A model generated the notes under the pieces. That model saw nothing but the letters and a program-made list of their open reading frames with translations. It was not told the DNA's origin and did no database searches. A program made the position numbers and the translations under genes. A stretch of DNA of 64,000 nt from Phallusia mammillata. Its lineage: Eukaryota > Chordata > Ascidiacea > Phlebobranchia > Ascidiidae. Each line of letters opens with the position of its first letter. The stretch's first letter is position 1. This document shows positions 1 through 38,751 of the stretch, piece after piece. The DNA lies in NCBI GenBank assembly GCA_003260075.1, contig QLIY01000145.1, positions 1 to 64,000 on the forward strand, given 5' to 3'.

Positions 1-212
1 AATTACTTAACTTTACTTTGCATAAAAGTTATACAGGAAAGCGCGTGTTTTAGCCGGTAATAACCAAAAAAATTGAAACAAAGTAATCAAACCTTACAAC
101 CTTGCTCAGTTCTAAAACTTGTAACAAGACAGGTTTAAATGCCACATTTAAAGTAAAATAGTATAAAACAGCATTAAAAACTTCAATAATCGGAAAGACA
201 CCAAATGCTTAC

Positions 213-28267
<28,055 letters not shown>

Positions 28268-30212
28268 GATCGTTGATCGTTGTATCCAACCACCAGTTTA
28301 TCTATACACGGATTGCCAGCTGTTGTGATTGGCTGGCTTGCTATCACGTGTCATACAGTCCAGCGGTTGGTGCACGGAATAGAGTTTTTCTATTTGCTGA
28401 AAGAAAACACAAACTTTTTTTGAAACTGAAATTTTAGCGTGGACCTGCCTTCAAAAAACTATCCTGGGGAACCACGGGCAAAATGTTTCAAAGCACCTGA
28501 CCCGAAAACGTATACGGCCCGGTAACATACTTCTCGCGGACCAGTACCGGCGGTTGACGACCATTGCTTTATTCGACCAAAAACGCATGCGTTTAGGTAT
28601 TAAAGGCTGTCGATAAGCCTACGTTTAAAAAACTTCTCTTCTTCTTTACGAAGCAAAATTTAGCATCAAGAAATGATTTCGCTATTGTATAATCCATCCA
28701 ACATCTTTCTAATGCACATTTACTACGGTTTTTCAAAAATACACAGCGCCAAATGCCCAAGCTCCCTTCTGTAATCAAACCCCATCAAGACACTTGGAAA
28801 GCGAAATAATATTTTTCACTTCTGCAACAGATATAACTAAGTTCATGATAAAAAATACAATTTAGAACCACCTTCTTTCAAATACTACCACGAGCAAATT
28901 ATACGAGATCTTCCAGTAAAACGTCTTGTGACAGTTTAAGCAGTTAAGTTAATGCTGTTCGTCTAGCATCCGACAGTCAGGCAAACTACTTGCAGGCTCC
29001 ATATGCACGACGTGCCGGCTTTAAAACCCTCAAGGGACCGACCATTTGTCTGCCTATATATGGGGCGTGCGTGAAAGGCGTGTGGCGGCCAGCACGTAAA
29101 CGATTGTTTTGTCACAACTTTCAATTGTTATAATTGTTAAACTAAATCCCCGTTCCACAATGCTTATGGGTACTGGAGCTCTTTGGTTAGTGCAGGTGCT
29201 GTGAAATTATCACACCGTAAAGTTGCCCTTCAGGCATCAAAGTTCTATCGGGGTCCTAAGAGGTTTAGTGTCATAAATAGCGATGAAGTAACGAATATGA
29301 GACAACGCCTTGTTATAATGTTGACGTTACGTTTTGGAAACGGTGCAATTTTGAAATTGCGAAACCACTCCCTACGGCCAAGTTTTTGAGCGAACCAGAG
29401 GAAATTTGTCAATAAACGTTGATTTTCACATGCTTTGGCGGTCAATGTAGGCGGAATTTGTTAGGTGGTCGGGAATAGTGCGTAACGAAACATGGGATCA
29501 ATTATACTGTCGTAATTTGTTTGATAGCAATGCCAACGTACAACTTTTTGCTGTTATTCAGCCGAAAAACTTTGATCATATCAATTTTGCTCAGCGTTGT
29601 GAATATATCCAAAGCATGTGAAAATGCGATTGCTAAACAAATTTTATGTAATTTAAATTTCGTATTTTCCTTCCAAAAAAAATCCAAAACGTTCCAACAC
29701 TCGTAGAATGTGCAACCATTTCATACAAATTATTGATTGAGTTTTTGTGTACAATACAACTCAAAGTCGTAAGCGTGCCTGAAAATACAGACCCGACCTC
29801 GAAATCCGGTTAAAACCCAAAATTTGTTGAAACAAATCACAAATAAGGCCCAACATATGATTTACATACATGAAATTACAGCACAATTGTAGCCTAGTGT
29901 AAAGTAAGGCCCAAACACGGCAAGAAAATCATGACCCAATTAGTCTGATATTCCCACACAAACTTAATGCAAAACCTCTTAGCTTACCTCGTAATTTAAA
30001 AATTAACATTTATACTAATACACAAACTATAGCAATACGTACCTCACATACTTCACATGTCTTCCAATTAATGTCCACATAAAAGTGTACAGTCAGTGAC
30101 AGCATTGTATTGTTACTTCTCTTGGTTGCCGAAATCATCCTCTACCCACAAAAATCTCATTTTTCCTGACTATGCACATTTGTATACGATAGATTAAACT
30201 TCTGCTTCTATA
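28268..30212. other. Intergenic region 5' of the IGFN1-like gene
   Basis: I see no credible exon here. The stretch holds the 5' flank of the muscle gene with the TATA/CArG-like word near 29.05 kb; the rest is AT-rich sequence with only short chance reading frames. Confidence 0.6.
29053..29063 (-). promoter_or_regulatory. TATA/CArG-like word upstream of the IGFN1-like gene
   Basis: The minus strand reads CCATATATAGG, close to an SRF CArG box (one base too long) and also TATA-like. It lies about 790 bp before the start codon in otherwise featureless sequence. Whether this is the real promoter is not shown, and a 5' untranslated exon would be needed. Confidence 0.25.
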
Positions 30213-30473
30213 TTACCTAAGATCCAAATTTGTTATCTGTGAGATTTCTGCATTCAGGACTCTGTGGTTCTTGTAAGCCTGTGTAAGTTTGAAAAATAAA
30301 AACACGTATTGGTTTTTATACATTTTTACGTCCAAAACTTTTCCCCTTTCATTTGTTAGCACACGAACACGCTTTTGCTGACATAAGTTCTGCAACAAAC
30401 GGTCTACTTTTCTGATAATTTGCCTACGCTTTTCTGCAATTTCCAACAACCTACAAGTTTCACTCACCGCCAT
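30213..30473 (-). CDS. Possible small gene, 69 or 86 aa
   Basis: An ATG at 30473 opens a charged, helix-prone frame (MAVSETCRLLEIAEKRR...). A donor at 30329 (GAC/GTAAAA) and an acceptor at 30279 (TTACACAG) would remove a 51-nt in-frame intron, leaving exons 30330-30473 and 30213-30278 and a 69-aa product. With the intron retained it has 86 aa. The intron part is hydrophobic and unlike the rest, which favours splicing. I do not recognise a family. It lies head-to-head with the ZP gene, 419 bp away, so a shared promoter is possible. Confidence 0.35.
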   Translation of the reverse strand: MAVSETCRLLEIAEKRRQIIRKVDRLLQNLCQQKRVRVLTNERGKVLDVKMYKNQYVFLFFKLTQAYKNHRVLNAEISQITNLDLR

Positions 30474-30892
30474 TGCTGTACAATGTCACAATAACTGATT
30501 GTTTCATAACAAAGGAAATTAAAATTTGGCGCCGAATTTTTAGGTAATTTACAAGGTAAGTAGGGGACATACAATTAAAATTTTAATTGTGCAGTATTTC
30601 TGTTAATAAATTTGAGTTTATTAAAACGGATTGCAACAAAATATTCAAACCAGTTGCAATAAAAACGTAACAGTGTTGGACAGTCATCTTTCAAAAGCAC
30701 AATTATAACAATATTTTTTGATGGTATTTTCGGATGCAACCTTTCGGTACACGTTGGAATGTTAATGACTCAATTGTAAAGGCGTTAAGTTTTAAAGTAA
30801 GTCGTTTCTTTTGCATGTGAAGTGGTTGGTGCTTGTTTTGAATTGAGTTATAGTTTAGTTTTTGTTTAAGAGATAATTTTCATTTGTTCACT

Positions 30893-33800
30893 ATGTTATT
30901 TATGTGGTAAGTTTTATTTGAAGTAGGCTATTGCTGCCAGGCATAATGTGTAACCAAGTACTGCTCATCCAGCAGTTTTATTGTAAACAATCGATGTTTC
31001 GACGTCCTATACAAGACGTCTTCATCAGGATAATGACATAACTATGTAGGCTAAGTTATATATATTGCGAGTAACATATTAAAGTTTTATTTTTAGCGTT
31101 TTTCTTTGCTTCCTTTTTGGAAAACGAGTATTTGGAGGTAAGGACGACCTCTTTTTGTTTTTACAACCTGCAGCTTTGCAAAATTGATGGAAACACACCT
31201 TGATATTAAATATTTTATGCCAGTCTGTTTTATTTGTAGTATTTAAAACATGTGAGGTTCAAACCAGCATTTTTGTTCCTGGGCTATTCTGTTCTTTACA
31301 ACAGTTACAACACCAAGTTTCAAATAATCCCTTTTTNACCAACTGAAACAACTGTTTTTGTTTTGGGTATGTAAAAAATGCCAGTAAAAACATGGGCTAA
31401 AACAGAGGTTCTCAAAGTGTTTTTTTTTAATTCCTCGCTTGCAAACAAAAATATCGCCAATTGCTCCACAACAAAAATTACAAAAGGACTCAGCAATTAT
31501 TCTTACCATAAACCCAAATTGCTGTAACAGCACCATAAACGCCTATGCTCTGTTGCGCCACCTACCAGAAGTTCTCAGGTCGGGCCAAAGGTGAAGCTCA
31601 GTGTTAGTAGCTCTACCCTTTTTTTCATCCGCAGCCATCTTGGTATTTTAATTAAACCATATACGAATGCGCTTTGTCCAACTGTGTTCTCTGTAGCACA
31701 TATACGATGCGAGGTTTAAACCAGCATTTTTTCTCTTTTTTGTCTCTGTATTTTTTGCAACACCCAACCAAATTTTATATGAACGCAGTTTTAACTTTAT
31801 ATATCACGGTATTTTTCAGAATACAGCGGCCAGCCAATAGAATGCGATCCTCCCTGCAACGAGTCGACGACGGTCTGCACCCAATACTTGTAGGCTAATA
31901 ACCTCGTGCATGTTTTTTGTAAATCTTAACAATCTGCTGAAGTATGTTTGTGCATTTCAGGGGTGATTTCACCTGCTTAATTGTCAATAATTCTTCAGAC
32001 CAGAAGTGCGTCCCCAAGTGTCGCGATCCAGAGGATTGCCTCGAATTGACGTAAGAAAATAGTGTCGACAGTTATATTTATTTTTTTCAGTGTTAATTAA
32101 TGTCAGCATCATTTTTTACACGCAACTTTTACTTACTTATCCACACAATGAAAGCGGTTCGGCAACTTGTAATGATGGCCGCGTAATCCTTTGCTGTTTT
32201 GTTTAGCGAAATAAAAACTAATTTAAAAACCTTTCATTGCACAACATATCAACTGTCATCCATCTTTTTACGTTTTTTTTCTGTGATTAAAAGCCAATGA
32301 ACGATAAGTAAGCTGCAGACATTGCACACTGTTTCTTCTTTATAAGGTCGCATCTGTGCAGCTGGTGACGAGACCGGAGTTTACCTACTTTATATAGGTG
32401 TAACTTTATATAGGTGTAACCAATTATAAAAAGAATGCCGCAGCCTAAAAACGGTCGAAAAACTCTGTTCTAAGCCACTTGCTACGTGCAGAGGCATAAA
32501 GGTCTGGATCGTTTTGCTGTAATCCTGTGATTTTTATGTTTAATGTAGGAATGGTGAAACGATGTGCAACTATGGGAGAATGGTTCTGCACTTCTGTGAT
32601 TCCCAACCTTGTAGAAACGGAGCGACATGTTCGGAGAGGAAAAATCTGATCGGGATTAATGTTGGTTTCAGGTACAGTTTTTAACCATGTTGTTTTCACT
32701 TTCGTTCACACTTTTAGCTGAGTTTATTTCGTATATTTGATCGAACAGAAAAAAAATATAAATTGTTTTCTAAGTTGATCGTTGGTTTGAGCTTTACAGA
32801 ATTGTGCTTAACAAGGGCCCATGCCAGTTGTAGAGCCTAATATACCAAAACACTTAAAAACCTAAAGATCCACATGCTTTTTATTAATAAACGGTCAAAT
32901 AGGCATGTTTAACATAAACAATTACACATACATCTACTCTAAAATATAATTTTGTTGCAAGCTGTATCCTTCGTAAGCTTTCCCCTTGGTGAACGAACAA
33001 TTTAAATAACTGATCCGTCGTTTGTACGTCTCATTACCAGTTGGTGGTTTACTACCATATATAAAAGCTATGCTCAAGGTTGCCATCGACATGGACCTCG
33101 AAATAAGGACAACCGAAAAAATAGACTTTCATACCATCGCGTGTCATATTATTTGCCAGAAACAATCTCTTCCAGCAACTTCTTGTTCTTAGAAAATACT
33201 TCGTCTATCTCACGACAGCTCAGGTCTAGGTTTACTTTCACTTTTAGCAGGGACTTGACTAGTAATTGTTGAAAATAAGACAAAATAAGGACTCAAGTCA
33301 AAAACAAGGACAGTTCTTAGAAATATGTACAATAACTTTTTCTAAGACATTGCTCTCAAAATAAGGACAAATCTTAGAAATAAGGACGGTTGGCAACCCT
33401 GCCTATACTTAATCGTCGACAAGAAATGTGAAAGGCTTTACTCTTTTTCCACCAGGTGTCAGTGTACTCCACAGTGGGTTGGGGTGATTTGTGACAGACC
33501 GAAATCCGATGCTTGCACCCCTGATCCATGTCAGAACGGGTGCAAGTGCATGCCATCTTGTAGACACGAGAGAGGTTATCAATGTGTAGGGGAAGAAACC
33601 GGATACATCGGAACCAATTGCGACATCGGTAAAATACCTGTAATATTTTCTATGGAACTTAACAATTATATTTTAGTCTATTTAAGAATATGTTACAAAG
33701 TATCTTTCAACCGTCGCCTTTAGGGTGCTTTAGTTGATTTTGAAAGTGTAAATTTTCAGCATACATTTATCGTAAAACTTTGAGTTTGTAAAAATGCAAT

Positions 33801-33961
33801 TAAACAGTAGTTATAAGTGTAATTGGTCGTGAAGCTCACGATGTATCTCATGTTTGATTCGTAAACACTTCTAAGCAACACAAGATAAACGCTAGTTGTT
33901 GTCATAGAATACAGTAGGACGCCTAAATAGTAAATAAGCAACCATACATTTAATTCCAGCT

Positions 33962-34031
<70 letters not shown>

Positions 34032-37000
34032 GTGGTGAAAATGAAATGGTGGTCGGAATTTCCAGGGCTTTTTACGAAGAGTTTGACGGTTCAATCGAAA
34101 ACAGTTTTATGTTCGCCAACCCGTCAGCAAATCAACTGGTACAGAGCGACGACCGATGCGCAGGTAAAATATCACGTGCTTTATGGGTTAAACGTGTATT
34201 GTAAAGTAAAAACTTACATAGTAAAACTGTTTGGTTTTAAAGTCGAAAAATTTGAGTATTGTTTTTCAACAGTTTATTTTGTGAAACACCGAACATATTT
34301 TGTTCTCCATATTTCGTTTACTTAACTGCAAATGGGATAAGATAGTTGCTGAAGTATTTCAATAATAAAGCAGGTAGCCTTTGAGTGTAATGTCATAACC
34401 AGCATTTAGGAACCAGCACGAGTAACAGCGTGGTGACCGACCGATCTGTCTTCACTGATCAAATGCACAAAAATACTCAGGCTGCCTATATACATGTTTC
34501 GAAAATAAACGATTTCATTGTCACTAATCTTCTGCCGCACTTACGTAATTTGTAAATGTAGTTTTTAACATTTCTTTGGGCCTGTGTATTTCCTACAAAA
34601 CCGGTTGTTTGTTTTTAACTTCTCATTGCAGCCGAGATTTCCACCAATGGCGATGTCCAACTAAGAATAAGTCTCCCTTTCATCGGTCAATGCGGTACCC
34701 GAATGGGAAACGATTCAGTAGCGGGAGGAATCGTTTTCGAGAACCGGATCTGGATAAACCGAAACACAAATTTGAAAATCGATATGCCGGTTCCGGTTCT
34801 CGATTTCAGCTGCGTCTACGCGCGTCAGTACGATATTATGTCGTCTTTAGAACCACTGTAAGTGTTTGTTTGATTGTTATGTCATAAACCTAAAAGATTA
34901 TTTATACTACATTCGTTTTTCCATAATGTTGTAAGCATTTTTTTCTTGACCAATATTTTAACAGTCCAGGTAGATTGGTGATATCGTGCATTTTGCTAAT
35001 AACAATCATAAGTATGTTTGGTTGGCAATCGGCCAACACAATTTTGAAATAATTTGCTTTGTGTCATCCTTTTCTTTAAATTGAATCCAAATTTAAATGG
35101 AAGTATTCTTGCCATTGAAGGAACAGATTCAGTGCCACTTTCATTAATTTATTTTAGGTATACATTTGCCAGTAGAACAAAACAGTTTCTTGAATGTAAC
35201 CCCGTATATCAACCAGCATGTATTTTGTCACAGAACCGACCCAAACGTGGTGAAAATAGTTCGAAGTGGAAGTTTCGAAGCGAACGTTGAAATGTGCAAG
35301 ATTTCATCCTGTCCACAAAAATGTCCAACTCAATACCAAGTATTGAATGAAGCTGTTTACACGATTGGTGAAATGATACATGTTCGCATAAATGTCGAAA
35401 CTAATCAGGTATGAAAACAAGCGAAACCGTTTTTAAAATTGTAAATTAACCGGTTTTAAACGCTGCATATTCAGTGCTTAAAGAGCTATAATGTTTTTGC
35501 GTAATCTGTTGGGATTTAAAACAAATTTATTGATTAATAGATTTTTAAAGTGATTCCCATCACTAATAATATTGTAGGGAAAGTTTGCCTTAAGCACGAA
35601 AAACTTGTTAGTATTATTTCCAGAAAAACATGTCCAAGTCCTAATTTTTTATCTCCGATCTGCAATGTCAAAACATTGACTCATTAAATTTGTTGTTACC
35701 ATTTTAATTGTTTTTCTTACTGCATCTTACAACAGGGTTTTCAAATCTTTTTTTTTTTGCTTCCGAAACTCTTAACTACCACATTGGCAGAAAACACCAA
35801 AACAAAATAAAAATCGTTTACACTAATAATAATGTTATGTATTTCACTACCTTGAAGATAAAGATACATAAGATCAATAGACCTTTTCATCCAGTGGTGG
35901 GACTCAGTCGGTACGCACTGGTTCTATAGAACCGTCTCCAAAAATTTTTATGAGATCAGCGACTGAAAAATATGACTTTTGTGGTAAAACGGCTGACAAA
36001 AAAATTGAAGTCCACCACTGGTTCTAACATTGCCTCGCACACCCTAACACACTGTTGATAAATTCTCACGTCCGATGGTAAAAATGGCATTTGATAGTTT
36101 GGCAAAGTGAAAACTTGCGTAATTCTTCCAACAGAAGCTACTTAATCAGCCCGATCTGGTTCTCACTGTGGAGGACATCTTCCTCTCGTGTTCGTCCGAC
36201 ATTTTTATGCCTGAATTCGCACAAATCGTCGCTGAAACTTCTAGGTAAGCTTCACAATTAGAGGTAGCTATATTATGTTCTGTTGATCTGCAAAAGACTG
36301 TAGACTTGTATTGTATCCGACATTACTTGTTTAACCTATTCAAAAAAGGAAAATTTTTAGTTTTGTTGTATGGTAATATCGTTTAATTTAAAGGACTTTA
36401 AACTTAGTTAAGAAAACTTTAAAAACATTAAATGCTTTCATACATTGCATAACGTACAAAACAAAACGTTTCGTTATATTTATTGCAGTTGTCCAGGAAA
36501 TCCCGGTTTTCCTTTCTCGGTCACTTCCGGACAAATCGCTTCCCCTCATTCGGTTTGTCTTTCCTTCCAGGTTCCCAAAGCGGCCAATTGCGATTTATTT
36601 TTCCTCCATGCAAGACTTTCTCTCTGTGCTGCCGTTAATGTGAAGGTAAAACGTCACTGCGAGTTTTTCTTGGCACTGTTTCTAAAATATTCCATAAAAT
36701 ATATTCACATTACATTTTTCTATTTCGCACACTAACATGTTTAAATTAAAGGCATAGATAAGATGAACATAAATTCATAACTAAGATCGGCCCTGAAGCG
36801 TCTATGCCGACCCACAATCACGGCACACTCGTATATAAATCATATTACGCCAGGCCCATTTAAGGCACCAGGCGGTTACCAAGCATTCATCACCATATGG
36901 CAAGGATAGGCTTGAAAAATCTAGCCTGCGGTCGGATTCGATCCCCCACGACAAGAGTCTTTCGGAAAGATAAACAGATTCGTGTTTGACGCAAAAACAT

Positions 37001-37442
37001 AAAAAATGAAACAAGCAAGGCGTTTTTATCAATTTATAAATTCATTAAACATCAACCCAAATATGTTTTCACAGTCGTGTGAACATCCGAACTTCGCATA
37101 CTGCGCGTCTCGCTCCAAGCGCTCATCCGATGATCATGACGTCATGAGTAATGACGTAACTTACACGTTCATCGGCCCCATCCACATTCTGCGAGGTTCG
37201 AGAGGGCGAAAAATCGAACAACTCCTCATCGATGGTCAACCCGGGAATGTGGTTACGTTTACGGACGATAAGGATCCGGACGATTATCCTTCCACTCCTC
37301 CGACAAACAGGCATAGCGGAGGTAAGTAAGAGTTTACTTATTTCAACGAGCGAACATCTTTCCGAAACCACTTACGGATGTTTATTTAATTTAAAGGAAC
37401 TAAATCGCAAAATATTTATTTGTGGATCTTTTTGTGTGCAAA

Positions 37443-37473
<31 letters not shown>

Positions 37474-37823
37474 TACGCAGGTACAGGCCGTGGTTTAGAC
37501 ATTTTTACGTGATAATTCGTGTGATTAAATGTTCCCGTGAAATCGTAAGAACTACATAAAGCTTGTGTTACATTTTATTGTACACGTTTCATCAAATTCA
37601 GTTTTGTAATGACTACTTAACGCTTGTTCACGTCTTGCATCTCTAAGATGGTCTGAGATTTCGTAGATAGTTGTAAAATAATTTAAATTGTTTTTCAGAT
37701 CTGATGAGAGTTTTCCTCGTCTTGGGAATATGCGCAATCGCTACGACGAGTTTCATTATTTTTGCTTTTTATTTCATTCGTCGATGGAAATCAAATCGCC
37801 GCACGTTGGCGCTAGAGACCTAA
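30893..37823 (+). CDS. EGF-like and ZP-domain type I membrane protein (14 exons, 611 aa)
   Basis: Exons are 30893-30906, 31097-31137, 31820-31889, 31961-32050, 32549-32671, 33456-33628, 33960-34163, 34632-34857, 34965-34969, 35158-35408, 36135-36244, 36489-36645, 37075-37321 and 37699-37823. All phases close and give 612 codons with the stop. Residues 1-18 are a signal peptide (MLFMCVFLCFLFG). Residues 19-170 hold Cys-rich EGF-like repeats (CRNGATC, CQNGCKC). A ZP domain starts at about Cys195, with CGTRM and FSCVY motifs and conserved cysteines. RSKR at 501-504 is the furin-type site, followed by a hydrophobic patch (YTFIGPIHI), a transmembrane helix at about 575-597 and a short basic tail. 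ZP proteins polymerise into extracellular coats; ascidian vitelline-coat proteins combine EGF repeats with ZP, so egg coat or epithelial matrix are both possible. The 69-G run (residues 172-194 as Gly) is doubtful. Confidence 0.85.
30996..31029 (-). repeat. CTGATGA...GAAAC hairpin repeat
   Basis: The reverse strand reads CCTGATGAAGACGTC, then a short loop, then GACGTCGAAAC. Related motifs lie at 20633 and 54243. The layout resembles a hammerhead core but has an extra A after CTGATGA. Confidence 0.5.
31337..31337. other. Single-N sequence join in ZP gene intron 2
   Basis: One N lies between exons 2 and 3. The exon phases on both sides fit, so the join seems correct. It is the only ambiguous base in the interval where the homopolymer tracts change from C to G. 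Confidence 0.7.
33962..34030. repeat. 69-nt poly-G tract at the ZP exon border
   Basis: There are sixty-nine G directly after an AG/CT acceptor and directly before TGTGGTGAA, the first certain ZP codons. Read literally it encodes 23 glycines in frame. By comparison with the other homopolymers in the window it is more likely a sized sequence gap that hides the true exon start. Confidence 0.8.
34965..34969 (+). CDS. Candidate 5-nt microexon of the ZP gene
   Basis: The bases TCCAG follow a pyrimidine-rich TTTTAACAG and precede GTAGAT. Without it the exon ending at 34857 (phase 2) cannot join 35158 in the frame that encodes the rest of the ZP domain. With it the junction reads EPL-PG-IHLPVEQ. 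Confidence 0.6.
35892..36020. mobile_element. hAT-like MITE, family A, internally deleted copy (129 bp)
   Basis: The ends CAGTGGTGGGACTCAG and GAAGTCCACCACTG are inverted repeats and the inner GAACCGTCTC...GAGATCAGCG matches the copy at 18340. No clear target duplication is left. It lies in an intron of the ZP gene. Confidence 0.7.
36805..36985 (-). mobile_element. tRNA-derived SINE in a ZP gene intron
   Basis: The reverse strand shows the altered box B GGATCGAATCCGACC, the shared words GCAGGCTAGATTTTTC and TTGCCATATGGTGA, and the body end GGGCCTGGCGTAATATGATT. It is the same family as the pair at 25378-25695. Confidence 0.7.
37443..37471. repeat. 29-nt poly-G tract
   Basis: It lies in the last intron of the ZP gene. 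The flanks are not duplicated, so a sized gap between non-overlapping pieces would explain it. Confidence 0.75.
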
Positions 37824-37872
37824 ACACCGTCGTTGTCAAACAGCAAAGTTCCTGTTGATGGTTTTGCTTGCA

Positions 37873-37878
37873 AATAAA
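37873..37878 (+). terminator. Polyadenylation signal of the ZP gene
   Basis: AATAAA stands 50 nt after the stop codon at 37821-37823. Confidence 0.6.
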
Positions 37879-38751
37879 TAACAAACTTTGTAGTTACGTG
37901 AGATGTTTTGATCTGAACGTATTTATATCAAAGCACACAGTTTAGGACAGCAAAATGAGTTTATTATTGAGTTGTGTAATATCAGTTCAGAGGGATTGCT
38001 AGTTTTGTCCTTATTTCGAAACCGGTGTTCGTGTTACGAGAGAAAAAAATTGAATTTGATGCCATTAAAATATATGTCTGTGTTGTTCTAAAACTGGCCT
38101 GTAATGACTTAAGCTTCAAAAGGTACAGGATTCTAACATTTTCAGACCAAGTACACAAAAAGTCTTAAGTTTAGATTATTTATTAGGCTTAATAGGACAT
38201 GTTGGCGATAGTTCCTGAAATAAGAACTTGTAATATACGCACAGCAGTGGCGAAGTGTTAAACGTCCTAAAATGGCATTTAATTCCAAGCTTCGTCAAAT
38301 TTAATAAGATTTGTACCACGCGACATGCAAATGGTGAGACGAATTTAGTACAAGCAGTGACAGGAAAAGCGAAGACCTGATTAATCGATAGAATCACAGT
38401 GTTAAAGAAACATACACAAGATGACAGGATAGGAGGATTGGACAATTAAATACAACGACAAGATAAGTTAAATGACAGATTGAGGCTAAGACTTTAGGAT
38501 GCCTGATTAAACGAAGAATAAATTATAGCACAGTATTTTCAGGTAAACGGTAGAAAAAAGGATAAATGTTGGAATGTGCGCAAGTTAGAAAAGTGCAAAC
38601 GACAAACTAAGGTAAAAGGTACAAAACCAACAAATAAAATCGGAATGGATATCTCAACATTTTCTAGAAAGCGTTTTAACTGAATAAAAATCTGTGCAAA
38701 TTACAAAATTATTTTAAACATTGTTTTTGGTTTGGGGAAGCCCCGAGATGA
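37879..38751. other. Convergent intergenic region
   Basis: This separates the 3' ends of the ZP gene and the coiled-coil gene. It should contain both 3' untranslated ends. I see no other gene. Confidence 0.6.

Noticed and set aside
33756..34094. Minus-strand frame with poly-Pro
   Set aside because: It is the antisense of the 69-G run overlapping a well-supported ZP exon.
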